DNA from: Streptomyces cavernicola
GTDB taxonomy: Bacteria > Actinomycetota > Actinomycetes > Streptomycetales > Streptomycetaceae
Reading direction: 5' to 3'
Length of the DNA: 64,000 bases
NCBI RefSeq assembly: GCF_029968035.1
Contig: NZ_JASCIQ010000010.1
Coordinates: forward strand, 147,691 to 211,690
The stretch's first letter is position 1. Each line of letters begins with the position of its first letter. The translations under genes and the position numbers were made by a program. Under the pieces are notes generated by a model, which did no database searches, was not told the origin of the DNA, and saw only the letters and a list, made by a program, of their open reading frames with translations. Of the stretch, positions 50,595 through 60,103 are shown piece by piece.

Positions 50595-51557
50595 TCAGAC
50601 AGTCAGCACGATCTTGCCGAACTGCCCACCCCCCGCCATCCGTTCGAACCCCTCACGCGCCCGGTCCAACGGAAGCTCCTCGTCGATGACCGGCCGGATC
50701 CCCGTATTCGCGCAGAACGCGAGCAGGTCCTCCAACTCGTCCTTGGAACCCATCGTGGAGCCGACGACCTTCAGTTCGAGGAAGAAGATCCGGGTCAGCT
50801 CGGCGTGCGAGGGCCGGTCGCCGCTGGTCGCACCGGAGATCACAAGGGTGCCGCCGGGCTTGAGGGACTTCACGGAGTGCGACCAGGTGGCCGCGCCGAC
50901 CGTCTCGATCACCGCGTCCACCCGCTGCGGCAGCCGCGCGCCCGACTCCACGGCCTCCACCGCGCCCAGCTCCAGGGCCCGCTTGCGCTTGGCCTCGTCG
51001 CGGCTGGTGGCGAAGACCTTCAGGCCGGCGGCCTTGCCGAGGACGATCGCGGCCGTGGCCACGCCGCCGCCCGCGCCCTGCACGAGCACCGAATCCCCGG
51101 GCCGCACACCGGCGTTGGTGAACAGCATGCGGTACGCGGTCAGCCACGCCGTGGGCAGACAGGCGGCCTCGGCGAAGCTGAGCTCCTTGGGCTTGGGCAG
51201 CACGTTCCACGTCGGGACGGAGACCTGCTCGGCGAACGTGCCCTGATAGCGCTCGGTCAGGATCGAGCGGGGCTCGTCCGGGCCGACGCCGTGCCCGGAC
51301 TGGCCGATGACGGAGTGCAGCACGACCTCGTTGCCCTCGGCGTCGACCCCGGCGGCGTCGCAGCCCAGGATCATCGGAAGCTTGTCCTCCGCGAGGCCGA
51401 CGCCCTGCAGGGACCAGAGGTCGTGGTGGTTGAGGGAGGCGGCCTTGACGTTGACGGTCGTCCAGCCGGGGCGTGCCTCGGGGGCCGGGCGCTCCCCCAA
51501 CTCGAGGCCGTTGAGCGGCTGGTCACGGTCGATACGGGCGGCATAGGCGGCGAACAT
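50595..51557 (-). CDS. Medium-chain dehydrogenase/reductase (quinone-oxidoreductase-like)
   Basis: 320 residues. N-terminal GroES-like domain (VNVKAASLNHHDLWSLQGVG, LGCDAAGVD) and nucleotide-binding domain with VLVQGAGGGVATAAIVLGKA (NADPH binding) and YRMLFTNAGVRPGDSV before it. The zinc-binding cysteines of alcohol dehydrogenases are missing, so it is of the zinc-free quinone-oxidoreductase type. Substrate unknown. Confidence 0.88.
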   Translation of the reverse strand: MFAAYAARIDRDQPLNGLELGERPAPEARPGWTTVNVKAASLNHHDLWSLQGVGLAEDKLPMILGCDAAGVDAEGNEVVLHSVIGQSGHGVGPDEPRSILTERYQGTFAEQVSVPTWNVLPKPKELSFAEAACLPTAWLTAYRMLFTNAGVRPGDSVLVQGAGGGVATAAIVLGKAAGLKVFATSRDEAKRKRALELGAVEAVESGARLPQRVDAVIETVGAATWSHSVKSLKPGGTLVISGATSGDRPSHAELTRIFFLELKVVGSTMGSKDELEDLLAFCANTGIRPVIDEELPLDRAREGFERMAGGGQFGKIVLTV

Positions 51558-51800
51558 GCCGCCGACGATATTGCGGCACGGCCCGCACCGGAACCACGCC
51601 ACGGTGTGACCCCCGCAACTGAGGGCTCCGCCCCCAGACCCCCACTCCTCAAACGCCGGAGGGGCTGGATTCAGCCCCGACAGGGGCGCGGGGAACTGCG
51701 CGACCAGCCACGACGGCGCAGCAGCCGAAAGACAGGCGCCGCAGCCACGCGGGGCGCCAGCCGCAAACCGACACAGCCGGGAAGGGGCGGGGAGGGGCAC
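51558..51800. repeat. Partial intergenic module between malic enzyme and the oxidoreductase gene
   Basis: Box CTCAAACGCCGGAGGGG (about 51649-51665), internal element GGGCGCGGGGAACTGCGC (51684 onward) with GACCAGCCACGACGGCGCAG, and right end GGGAAGGGGCGGGGAGGGG near 51779. The left C-rich end is absent. No gene is seen. Confidence 0.85.
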
Positions 51801-51866
51801 AAAAAAACAGCCCGTGCAAGAGGGCCGAACACGGGCAAGGGCCCCGCCAACAGGCAGGGCCCTTGC
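51801..51866 (-). terminator. Double-hairpin intrinsic terminator of the malic enzyme gene
   Basis: Read on the minus strand, GCAAGGGCCC...GGGCCCTTGC (51866-51835) is followed by CCCGTG...CACGGG (51835-51811) and then CTGTTTTTTT, an intrinsic terminator with a seven-T run, rare in this GC-rich window. Confidence 0.85.
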
Positions 51867-51956
51867 ACCAGTTCCGGCTCCACGCCGGGCCCGGGGCGAA
51901 GCCCCGATCCCGCCGCACAAGGGGGGCGGGGCCAAACCCCGTCCACCCCCACACGC

Positions 51957-53165
<1,209 letters not shown>

Positions 53166-53833
53166 TTTTGTCTGACCCCTTAAGTCTTATTCGTTGAGGG
53201 TGACCACTCCTGGTTTAGGGGTGGGCGGGCACCGCGTCCGTGTCTCGTCTCGGCGGTTGGCCCGCCTCCACGAGGGGAGGTACGTACGCGCGGGCGCGCC
53301 GCACACGCGCCCTGAGCCCCGGATGAGGGGTGTAACAGCCCTTTTTACCTGAAGACTGCACGGACGGGCGAGCGGCATTGGTCACTGCCCGGTAAGGGCC
53401 TTTTGCCCGTACGGAAAACGAACGATCATCGTTCATCGCACGGTCACCGGGAATTGCCCGCACGCTTCCCACCTGCGGCGTTGCCTGCACCGCCGGGGCC
53501 GTACCGGCAGTACGGGCGGCCACCCCGAAGCGGGTGCATCCAAGTCGCCACAAAAGCAGACAAGGCGCACACTGAATACCCGGAAAGATCTGTCCACATG
53601 GCGAGATTCGCCGGAGATCGCATAGTTAGCGGCTGTTCACCGGTTACGCCCCGTTCCGCTCAATGACGGACCGCACACCCTCAGGCTCGCCCCGTTATCC
53701 GATTTTGACATAGCGACCCTCCGAAATCCGGACGTCCGAATGGCAAGATGCGGGACACGCGAGGCCGCGCCGCTCGGCGCTTCCCCACCCTCCACCCCGT
53801 ACGACGTCCCCCTCACCTGCCGGAGGCACCACC
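53166..53833. promoter_or_regulatory. Divergent promoter region with perfect palindrome GAACGAT-C-ATCGTTC
   Basis: 668 nt without a supported gene. The 15-nt palindrome at 53420-53434 (GAACGAT, C, ATCGTTC) is perfect and AT-richer than its surroundings. TTGACA at 53705-53710 is a consensus -35 box for the ABC transporter operon, without a clear -10 box. GGAGGCACCACC precedes the ABC start. No riboswitch family is recognised. Confidence 0.5.
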
Positions 53834-54784
53834 ATGACCGCAAGCACCACCCGTCGCTCGGCCGCTCGCAGGACACGAATACTCGCGGTCGGCGCCGTTG
53901 CGGTCTCGGGCGCTCTGCTCCTCGCCGGCTGCGGTGACCAGACCAACGCCAGCCAGGGCGGCTCCGACGTCAAGAGCGCCCCGCTCGCCGACAAGCTCCC
54001 GAAGAGCGTCAAGGACGCCGGTGTGGTCAAGGTCGGCTCCGACATCGCGTACCCGCCGGTCGAGTACAAGGACAAGGACGGCAAGGTCGTCGGCATCGAC
54101 CTGGACATCGCCAAGGCCCTGGGCGAGCAGCTCGGCGTCGAGTTCGCCTTCGAGAACGGCACCTTCGACACCCTGCTCGGCGGTCTCCGCTCCAAGCGGT
54201 ACAACATCGCCATGTCCGCCATGACGGACACCAAGGACCGCCAGAACGGCATCGACTCCGAGACTGGCAAGAAGGTCGGCGAGGGTGTCGACTTCGTCGA
54301 CTACTTCAACGCGGGCGTCTCGATCTACACCAAGAAGGGTGACACCCAGGGCATCGAGACCTGGTCCGACCTCTGCGGCAAGAAGGTCGTCCTGCAGCGC
54401 GGCACCGTCTCGCACGACCTGGCCAAGGCCGAGTCGAAGAAGTGCGAGGGCGGCAAGAAGATCGCCATCGAGGCCTTCGACAACGACCAGCAGGCCCAGA
54501 CCCGGCTGCGCTCCGGTGGCGCCGACGCCGGTTCCTCCGACTTCCCCGTGGCCGCGTTCGCCGTGAAGACCTCCGGCGGCGGCAAGGACTTCGAGCTGGT
54601 CGGCGAGCAGGTCGAAGCAGCTCCGTACGGCATCGCGGTGCCCAAGAACAACCCCGAACTGCGGGACGCCATCAAGGCCGCGCTCGACGCCATCATCAAG
54701 AACGGCGAGTACGACAAGATCATCTCGAAGTGGGGCGTCAAGGACGGCGCCGTCACCGAGGCCAAGATCAACGGCGGCAAGTGA
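53834..54784 (+). CDS. Amino-acid ABC transporter substrate-binding lipoprotein
   Basis: 316 residues; ATG with CGGAGG upstream. Signal peptide with lipobox LLLAGC, then a periplasmic-binding-type domain: VKVGSDIAYPPVEYKDKDGK, GIDLDIAKALGEQLGVE, LLGGLRSKRYNIAMSAMTDT. The type is that of glutamate/glutamine/cystine-binding family 3 proteins. First gene of the importer operon. Confidence 0.93.
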   Translation: MTASTTRRSAARRTRILAVGAVAVSGALLLAGCGDQTNASQGGSDVKSAPLADKLPKSVKDAGVVKVGSDIAYPPVEYKDKDGKVVGIDLDIAKALGEQLGVEFAFENGTFDTLLGGLRSKRYNIAMSAMTDTKDRQNGIDSETGKKVGEGVDFVDYFNAGVSIYTKKGDTQGIETWSDLCGKKVVLQRGTVSHDLAKAESKKCEGGKKIAIEAFDNDQQAQTRLRSGGADAGSSDFPVAAFAVKTSGGGKDFELVGEQVEAAPYGIAVPKNNPELRDAIKAALDAIIKNGEYDKIISKWGVKDGAVTEAKINGGK

Positions 54785-54814
54785 CGACTCCGCGTCGTCG
54801 GTGAAAGGCATCTC

Positions 54815-55747
54815 GTGACTGTGGACACTGAAAAGAAGGGCCCGGAGGACACTCCTCCGGCGGCCCCTGAAGCCATCAAGGCCGTTCCGGTGCGGCACTA
54901 CGGCCGCTACCTCTCGGCCCTCATCGCCCTGGTGGCGCTCGGCGCGATCGTCTACGCGTTCGCGCAGGGCAAGATCAACTGGGGAGCGATCCCCGACTAC
55001 TTCTTCGACGAGCGCATCATCAGCGGTATGCGGGAGACCCTGCTCCTGACCGTGCTCTCGATGCTGATCGGCGTCGGCGGCGGCATCCTGCTCGCCGTGA
55101 TGCGGCTGTCCCGGAACCCGGTGACGTCGTCCATCGCCTGGTTCTACATCTGGTTCTTCCGCGGCACCCCGGTCCTCGTCCAGCTCTTCGTCTGGTTCAA
55201 CCTGGGCTTCGTCTTCGAGTACATCAACCTCGGCCCGATCTACAAGGACGAGTGGTCGGACTTCATGACGCCGTTCCTGACGGCGCTGCTCGGACTCGGC
55301 CTGAACGAGGCCGCGTACATGGCGGAGATCTGCCGTGCCGGTCTGCTGTCCGTGGACGAGGGCCAGACCGAGGCGGCGCACGCCCTCGGTATGAGCCACA
55401 GCAAGACGCTCCGCCGTGTGGTCCTGCCCCAGGCGATGCGCGTCATCGTCCCGCCGACGGGCAACGAAGTCATCAACATGCTGAAGACGACGTCGCTCGT
55501 CGCCGCCGTCCAGTACTACGAGCTGCTGCGCAACGCGCAGGACATCGGTCAGAGTTCGGGCGCCACGGTCGAGGTCCTGTTCCTCGCCGCGACCTGGTAC
55601 CTGATCATGACCTCCATCCTCAGCGTCGGGCAGTACTACCTGGAGCGGCACTACGCCCGTGGCTCGTCCCGGCAACTCCCGCCGACGCCCTGGCAGAAGG
55701 TCAAGGCCAACTTGCTGTCGCTGCGCCGTCCGGAGGTCGCCCGATGA
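54815..55747 (+). CDS. Amino-acid ABC transporter permease (HisM/GlnP type)
   Basis: 310 residues from GTG. An N-terminal soluble tail and five or more membrane helices; the conserved EAA loop reads [22 protein letters not shown]. Domain [16 protein letters not shown] is typical of the family 3 permeases, which form homodimers or pairs. The permease start has AAAGG nearby. Co-transcribed with the binding protein (30-nt gap). Confidence 0.94.
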   Translation: MTVDTEKKGPEDTPPAAPEAIKAVPVRHYGRYLSALIALVALGAIVYAFAQGKINWGAIPDYFFDERIISGMRETLLLTVLSMLIGVGGGILLAVMRLSRNPVTSSIAWFYIWFFRGTPVLVQLFVWFNLGFVFEYINLGPIYKDEWSDFMTPFLTALLGLGLNEAAYMAEICRAGLLSVDEGQTEAAHALGMSHSKTLRRVVLPQAMRVIVPPTGNEVINMLKTTSLVAAVQYYELLRNAQDIGQSSGATVEVLFLAATWYLIMTSILSVGQYYLERHYARGSSRQLPPTPWQKVKANLLSLRRPEVAR

Positions 55748-56505
55748 ACGCCATGGTCAAGGCCGAGAACGTGCACAAGTCCTTCGGGCACGTCGAGGTC
55801 CTCAAGGGCATCGACCTGGAGGTCAAGCAGGGCGAGGTCTTCTGCCTGATCGGCCCGTCGGGCTCCGGCAAGTCGACGTTCCTGCGCTGCATCAACCACC
55901 TGGAGAAGATCAACGCCGGACGGCTGTACGTCGACGGCGACCTGGTCGGGTACCGGCAGAAGGGCGACAAGCTCCACGAGCTCAAGGACAGCGAAGTCGC
56001 CCTGCAGCGCCGGGACATCGGCATGGTCTTCCAGCGCTTCAACCTGTTCCCGCACATGACGGCCCTTGAGAACGTCATGGAGGCGCCGGTCCAGGTCAAG
56101 GGCGAGTCGAAGGCCGCGGCACGCGAGCGCGCGGGCCAGCTCCTGGAGCGCGTGGGCCTCGGCGACAAGGCGGGCAACTACCCGTCGCAGCTCTCCGGCG
56201 GCCAGCAGCAGCGCGTGGCCATCGCGCGCGCCCTGGCCATGGAGCCGAAGCTGATGCTCTTCGACGAGCCGACCTCGGCTCTCGACCCCGAGCTGGTCGG
56301 TGACGTCCTCGACGTGATGCGCGACCTCGCGGAGTCCGGCATGACGATGATCGTCGTCACGCACGAGATGGGCTTCGCCCGCGAGGTCGGCGACAGCCTG
56401 GTCTTCATGGACGGCGGCGTCGTGGTCGAGTCCGGTAACCCGAGGGACGTCCTGACCGACCCGCAGCACGAGCGGACGAAGTCGTTCCTGTCCAAGGTGC
56501 TTTAG
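55744..56505 (+). CDS. Amino-acid ABC transporter ATP-binding protein
   Basis: 253 residues; ATG overlapping the permease stop (ATGA), with GGAGG upstream. Walker [10 protein letters not shown], signature [15 protein letters not shown], Walker [14 protein letters not shown]-loop VVTHEMG. Belongs to the GlnQ/HisP family; energises uptake of a polar amino acid. Confidence 0.95.
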   Translation: MNAMVKAENVHKSFGHVEVLKGIDLEVKQGEVFCLIGPSGSGKSTFLRCINHLEKINAGRLYVDGDLVGYRQKGDKLHELKDSEVALQRRDIGMVFQRFNLFPHMTALENVMEAPVQVKGESKAAARERAGQLLERVGLGDKAGNYPSQLSGGQQQRVAIARALAMEPKLMLFDEPTSALDPELVGDVLDVMRDLAESGMTMIVVTHEMGFAREVGDSLVFMDGGVVVESGNPRDVLTDPQHERTKSFLSKVL

Positions 56506-56518
56506 CCATTGGGTAGTT

Positions 56519-56550
56519 GAGGGCGGTACGGGGCTTCCGGTACCGCCCTC
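56519..56550. terminator. Bidirectional terminator after the ABC operon
   Basis: GAGGGCGGTAC (56519-56529) pairs perfectly with GTACCGCCCTC (56540-56550), loop of ten bases, followed by TT; convergent genes on both sides. Confidence 0.85.
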
Positions 56551-56566
56551 TTCCCGTGCTCGGCGG

Positions 56567-57343
56567 CTACTTCACCGCGAGCACCAACCCGTCCGAAGGC
56601 GACGCCCACACCGTGCGCGCCTCGGCGAAGCCCTGCTCGCGCAGCACGCGTGCGTGCCACTCGGCGGGCGGGGTGTCGCCGTCGGCGTGCTCCCCGTAGA
56701 TCTCGAACCGCTTCGCGGTCGGCTCGGCGAGGACCGGGTCCTTGGCGGCGAGCTGCCACCAGTCCGCCCAGTCAAGCGCGCCGGCGGCCTTGGCCCGGTC
56801 CTGGCGCGCGTGCCGCTGGGCGCGGTCGGCGGCGTTGATGCGCGGGGTGGACGGGTCGGGCATGTGGTCGGCGTTCATGAACACCCCGCCGTCCCGGACG
56901 AGTTCGGCGACCTGGCCGTAGAGCACGGCGAGCGGTTCGCTGTGCAGCCAGTGCAGCGCGGTGGCGGTGAGGACCGCGTCGTACGAGTCGTACGGCAGCT
57001 TCGCGCGCCAGTCCGGGTCCTTGAGGTCGGCGGTGACGAAGGTGACGCGGTCGTCCCCGGCGAAGGTGCCCTCGGCGATGGCGAGGAGCGCCGGGTCGAG
57101 GTCGACGCCCGTGCTCGTCGCCTCCGGGAACCGCTTGAGCAGCCTGTCCGTGATACTTCCCGTGCCGCAGGCCAGATCGAGGACCCTCGGCTTCGGCCCC
57201 ACAAGGGCCTCGACCATGTCGAGCATGACGCGGAACCGCTCCTCGCGGTCCGGCATGTACCACTCCTGCTGCCGGTCCCAGCTCAACTGCCAGGCCTGCC
57301 AGTCGGCCGCGCCCGCCGTGGTTCCCGCGGTGGTCTCGGTCAT
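56567..57343 (-). CDS. SAM-dependent methyltransferase
   Basis: 258 residues. SAM-binding motif VLDLACGTGSITDRLLKRFP, GVDLDPALLAIAEGTF and TATALHWLHSEP, and a trans-aconitate or UbiE-type C-terminal part. The substrate is unknown. Start ATG with GGGAGGG-type site upstream in the 102-nt divergent region shared with the CGNR gene. Terminator at its end. Confidence 0.88.
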   Translation of the reverse strand: MTETTAGTTAGAADWQAWQLSWDRQQEWYMPDREERFRVMLDMVEALVGPKPRVLDLACGTGSITDRLLKRFPEATSTGVDLDPALLAIAEGTFAGDDRVTFVTADLKDPDWRAKLPYDSYDAVLTATALHWLHSEPLAVLYGQVAELVRDGGVFMNADHMPDPSTPRINAADRAQRHARQDRAKAAGALDWADWWQLAAKDPVLAEPTAKRFEIYGEHADGDTPPAEWHARVLREQGFAEARTVWASPSDGLVLAVK

Positions 57344-57445
57344 GGAACCCTCCCGTACGACATCACGAGTACGTAATACCCTGGACGCAGAAGCGCCCAT
57401 TACCTCTGCAAGCTCGACGATAGCCCGCCCCCGTAAGGACTACAA

Positions 57446-58075
57446 GTGGAACTGGCCTATTACTCGGACTATGCCGTGCGCCTGGTCAACAGTGAGGAGC
57501 CGGCCCGGAACAAGGACTCCCTCACCTCGGTCGACGCGGTCCGGGACCTCTTCGGGCCGAACTCCACCGCGGCCCGCCGCGCCACCGACGCGGACGTGAC
57601 CCGGTTCCGCTCCGTACGGGCCCGGCTGCGCGCGGTCTTCGAGGCGGCGGACGGCGGCGACGAGACCCTGGCCGTCGACCTGCTCAACTCACTGCTGCTC
57701 GAATTCCCGGTCAGCCCGCAGATCTCCGGACACGACCACCGCGACGAGGACAACCGCCCGCTCTGGCACATGCACCTGGCCGACCACCCGTCGAACGCGA
57801 CCGCGGGCTACGCCGCCATCGCCTCCATGGGCCTCGCCTTCCACCTCACCGAGCACGGCGTGGAGCGGCTCGGTATCTGCGAGGCGACGCCCTGCCGCAA
57901 CGCATACCTGGACACGTCCACCAACCGCTCCCGGCGCTACTGCTCGGACCGCTGCGCGACCCGCGCCAACGTCGCCGCCTACCGCGCCCGCAAGCGCGAG
58001 GAGGCCGACCGGTCGCACAGCACCGGACGTACGGCGGAGAGCGCCCAGAGCAGTGCTCTGAACGGTGAGCGCTGA
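57446..58075 (+). CDS. CGNR zinc-finger protein
   Basis: 209 residues from a GTG with AAGGAC upstream. A helical N-terminal ligand-binding-like domain (MELAYYSDYAVRLVNSEEPA) is followed by GICEATPCRNAYLDTSTN and RRYCSDRCATRANVAAYR, a Cys4 zinc finger close to the CGNR motif. Such proteins are thought to bind DNA. Its last 97 bases overlap the 3' end of the sodX gene on the opposite strand. Confidence 0.87.
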   Translation: MELAYYSDYAVRLVNSEEPARNKDSLTSVDAVRDLFGPNSTAARRATDADVTRFRSVRARLRAVFEAADGGDETLAVDLLNSLLLEFPVSPQISGHDHRDEDNRPLWHMHLADHPSNATAGYAAIASMGLAFHLTEHGVERLGICEATPCRNAYLDTSTNRSRRYCSDRCATRANVAAYRARKREEADRSHSTGRTAESAQSSALNGER

Positions 58076-58416
58076 CCCGAAGGCCGCGGCCTGAACCGGC
58101 CGACGACACGGGCGAGGACGAGCTCCTCGGGCACGGTCCCGTAGTCCGTACTGTCCCCGCCCGCATAGGAGTTGTCGCCGAGCACCCACCAGCCGGCCTC
58201 GCGCAGCTCGACGGCGCGCTTCACCACGAGCAGGTCCTGCTGGAACGGGTGGCGGAGGACGACGACGTCACCCGGCCGGACCCGCACCCCGTACCGGACG
58301 AGCAGTTGGTCGCCGTGGCGCAGCGTGGGCACCATCGAGGGCCCGTGCACCTCGGCCACACCGAACGGCGCCCGCGCCTGACCGGCCCGCCCCGGCTCAC
58401 TGCCCTGCTCCCGCAT
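57979..58416 (-). CDS. sodX: Nickel superoxide dismutase maturation protease (SodX)
   Basis: 145 residues. A signal-peptidase-like S24/S26 core with V-HGPSMVPTL (catalytic S27), DLLVVKRAV (catalytic K66), and GDNSYAGGDSTDYG. Placed divergently from sodN, as expected for the peptidase that removes the SodN leader. No membrane anchor is visible. The C-terminus overlaps the CGNR gene by 97 bases, so the true stop could be earlier only if the end is frameshifted; no sign of that. Confidence 0.92.
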   Translation of the reverse strand: MREQGSEPGRAGQARAPFGVAEVHGPSMVPTLRHGDQLLVRYGVRVRPGDVVVLRHPFQQDLLVVKRAVELREAGWWVLGDNSYAGGDSTDYGTVPEELVLARVVGRFRPRPSGQRSPFRALLWALSAVRPVLCDRSASSRLRAR

Positions 58417-58641
58417 CCCGCACCTCTCGCCCGTCGTCGCGACGCATGTCGTCCGACGCGTGTCATCCGACCCATGCCATGCGACCCATGTCAACGGATG
58501 CCACCAGTCTGCCGTTCGCATCCGTCTCGGGTCCCGGTTCGACCCCGGACTTTCGTCCCAGCCTCTGGGCCGCCCGCGAAATCCCCTCTCTCACGGAGTA
58601 ATGTCCCCCCTGAGAAGACGATCACGAGGAAGGACAGCTCA
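58417..58641. promoter_or_regulatory. Divergent sodX/sodN promoter region
   Basis: 225 nt. TAATGT at 58599-58604 is a good -10 box for sodN, with AGGAAGGA as ribosome-binding site. Near 58440-58490 short direct repeats CGACCCATG and GTGTCATCCGAC occur. No Nur box could be recognised with confidence. Confidence 0.45.
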
Positions 58642-59037
58642 ATGCTCTCCCGCCTGTTTGCCCCCAAGGTGAAGGTCAGCGCCCACTGCGACCTGCCCTG
58701 CGGTGTCTACGACCCGGCCCAGGCCCGCATCGAGGCGGAGTCGGTCAAGGCCGTCCAGGAGAAGATGGCGGCGAACGACGACGCCCACTTCCAGGCCCGC
58801 GCCGTTGTCATCAAGGAGCAGCGCGCCGAGCTCGCGAAGCACCACGTCTCGGTGCTCTGGAGCGACTACTTCAAGCCCCCGCACTTCGAGAAGTACCCGG
58901 AGCTGCACCAGCTGGTCAACGACACCCTGAAGGCCCTCTCGGCCGCCAAGGCGTCGACGGACCCGGCCACGGGCCAGAAGGCGCTGGACTACATCGCCCA
59001 GATCGACAAGATCTTCTGGGAGACGAAGAAGGCCTGA
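58642..59037 (+). CDS. sodN: Nickel superoxide dismutase precursor
   Basis: 131 residues. The 14-residue leader is MLSRLFAPKVKVSA; the mature enzyme begins H15-C16-D-L-P-C20-G-V-Y, the Ni-hook in which the N-terminal amine, His and two Cys bind nickel. The rest is a helical bundle that forms hexamers. It converts superoxide to oxygen and hydrogen peroxide in the cytoplasm. Its expression depends on nickel in Streptomyces. Confidence 0.98.
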   Translation: MLSRLFAPKVKVSAHCDLPCGVYDPAQARIEAESVKAVQEKMAANDDAHFQARAVVIKEQRAELAKHHVSVLWSDYFKPPHFEKYPELHQLVNDTLKALSAAKASTDPATGQKALDYIAQIDKIFWETKKA

Positions 59038-59117
59038 CCTTCGCGTTTCGTCGAACGATCCGGCGAACCATTCGTCGACGGAGAACACCCGGCATCCGCG
59101 CGGAGCCGGGTGTTTTT
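59038..59117 (+). ncRNA. sodN 3' UTR with terminator, candidate s-SodF-type small RNA
   Basis: The 3' UTR ends in an intrinsic terminator: AACACCCGGC (59084-59093) pairs with GCCGGGTGTT (59105-59114), loop 11, followed by T residues to 59117. An inner stem CGTCGA...TCGACG (59049-59080) adds structure. In S. coelicolor the sodN 3' UTR is processed to s-SodF, which blocks sodF mRNA; the same function is inferred here. Whether the complementary stretch is present cannot be judged without sodF. Confidence 0.55.
59084..59117 (+). terminator. Intrinsic terminator of sodN
   Basis: A 10-bp perfect stem with 11-nt loop and a following T run; the clearest T-rich plus-strand terminator in the window. 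The remaining 164 bases to the methyltransferase gene contain nothing recognised. Confidence 0.93.
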
Positions 59118-59281
59118 CGTTTGCTCCCGCCGTACGTCCCGGGCTCGGGGCACGTCTAGGCAGCCTTCCAGCAGGCCTCGCGGTCGTCCGGGTCCCCGTA
59201 CCTCGAGGTCTGGGCGACGCGCAGCGACTGATCTCCGGGTCGCGGTTGCGCAAGGGAGACTGTCTGGCCCGGTCTGGCCTC

Positions 59282-60103
59282 TCAGCGGCGGCGACACACG
59301 AGAATGCCGCCAAGACAGTGGATCTCGAACGCCCCGTGCCGGGCGATGTGTTCCTCCAGGATGGTGCGGGCCCGCGCGATCGTGGCCTCGAAGGGCACGT
59401 CGTGCTGATCCGCCCAAGCCTGGTACGAGGCCATGTGTGCGACCACGGGTTCGGGATCGGTGACCGTGATGGTGCCGGGTAGCTCGGTCGTCTCGACGCG
59501 GTCGAACTCCTCGCCGAGGAAGGCCGGCGCCTTTTCCAGGGAGAAGCGGGCACTGAGCGAGACCCGAGCCGGCCCTCGGTCGGTCCCGAGTACGTCACCG
59601 GCCGCCCGTACCCACAGTTCGTCCAGCTCGGCCTTGTCGCGGTCGCTGTTGGTGGAGGCGATCAGCAGGCCGTCGTCGGTCACGACGCGGGACAGCTCTC
59701 GTACGGCCTGGGGGATGTCCGGGGCGTGGTAGAGCATGTGCATCGCGAGAGCGGCGTCGACGCTCGCCGATGCCAGCGGAAGCCTCGCCACATCCGCCAC
59801 CGCGACCGCGCCAGGTACATCGGCGAGGATGCCGGGCGCGATGTCCAGGCCCAGAAGTTCCAGGTCAGGTCGGTCCTGACGCAGACGCTTGATGAACTTG
59901 CCGTTCCCGCAGCCGACATCGACGACCCGTCCGTGCACGGCGGCGAGGTGGTTGGCGACGATGCCGGGCAGATCGTAGCGGGGCCGCTGCCACTGGTAGA
60001 GGGACTGCCGGGCGGCGAGGTCCCGGTCACCGTTGTAGGCCCTCCCGGCGAGGCGGTCGCGGTCGGTCACGGCGGCGTCGTGGGCGGCGGAGAGGTCGGT
60101 CAC
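59282..60103 (-). CDS. SAM-dependent methyltransferase (accessory cluster)
   Basis: 273 residues from GTG overlapping the XRE gene's stop (GTGA). SAM motif VVDVGCGNGKFIKRLRQDRP, then GLDIAPGILADVPGAVAV, AMHMLYHAPDIPQAVREL and C-terminal domain. Coupled to the XRE regulator gene. Substrate unknown; the accessory location suggests a secondary-metabolite or nucleotide modification role, an inference from context. Confidence 0.85.
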   Translation of the reverse strand: MTDLSAAHDAAVTDRDRLAGRAYNGDRDLAARQSLYQWQRPRYDLPGIVANHLAAVHGRVVDVGCGNGKFIKRLRQDRPDLELLGLDIAPGILADVPGAVAVADVARLPLASASVDAALAMHMLYHAPDIPQAVRELSRVVTDDGLLIASTNSDRDKAELDELWVRAAGDVLGTDRGPARVSLSARFSLEKAPAFLGEEFDRVETTELPGTITVTDPEPVVAHMASYQAWADQHDVPFEATIARARTILEEHIARHGAFEIHCLGGILVCRRR

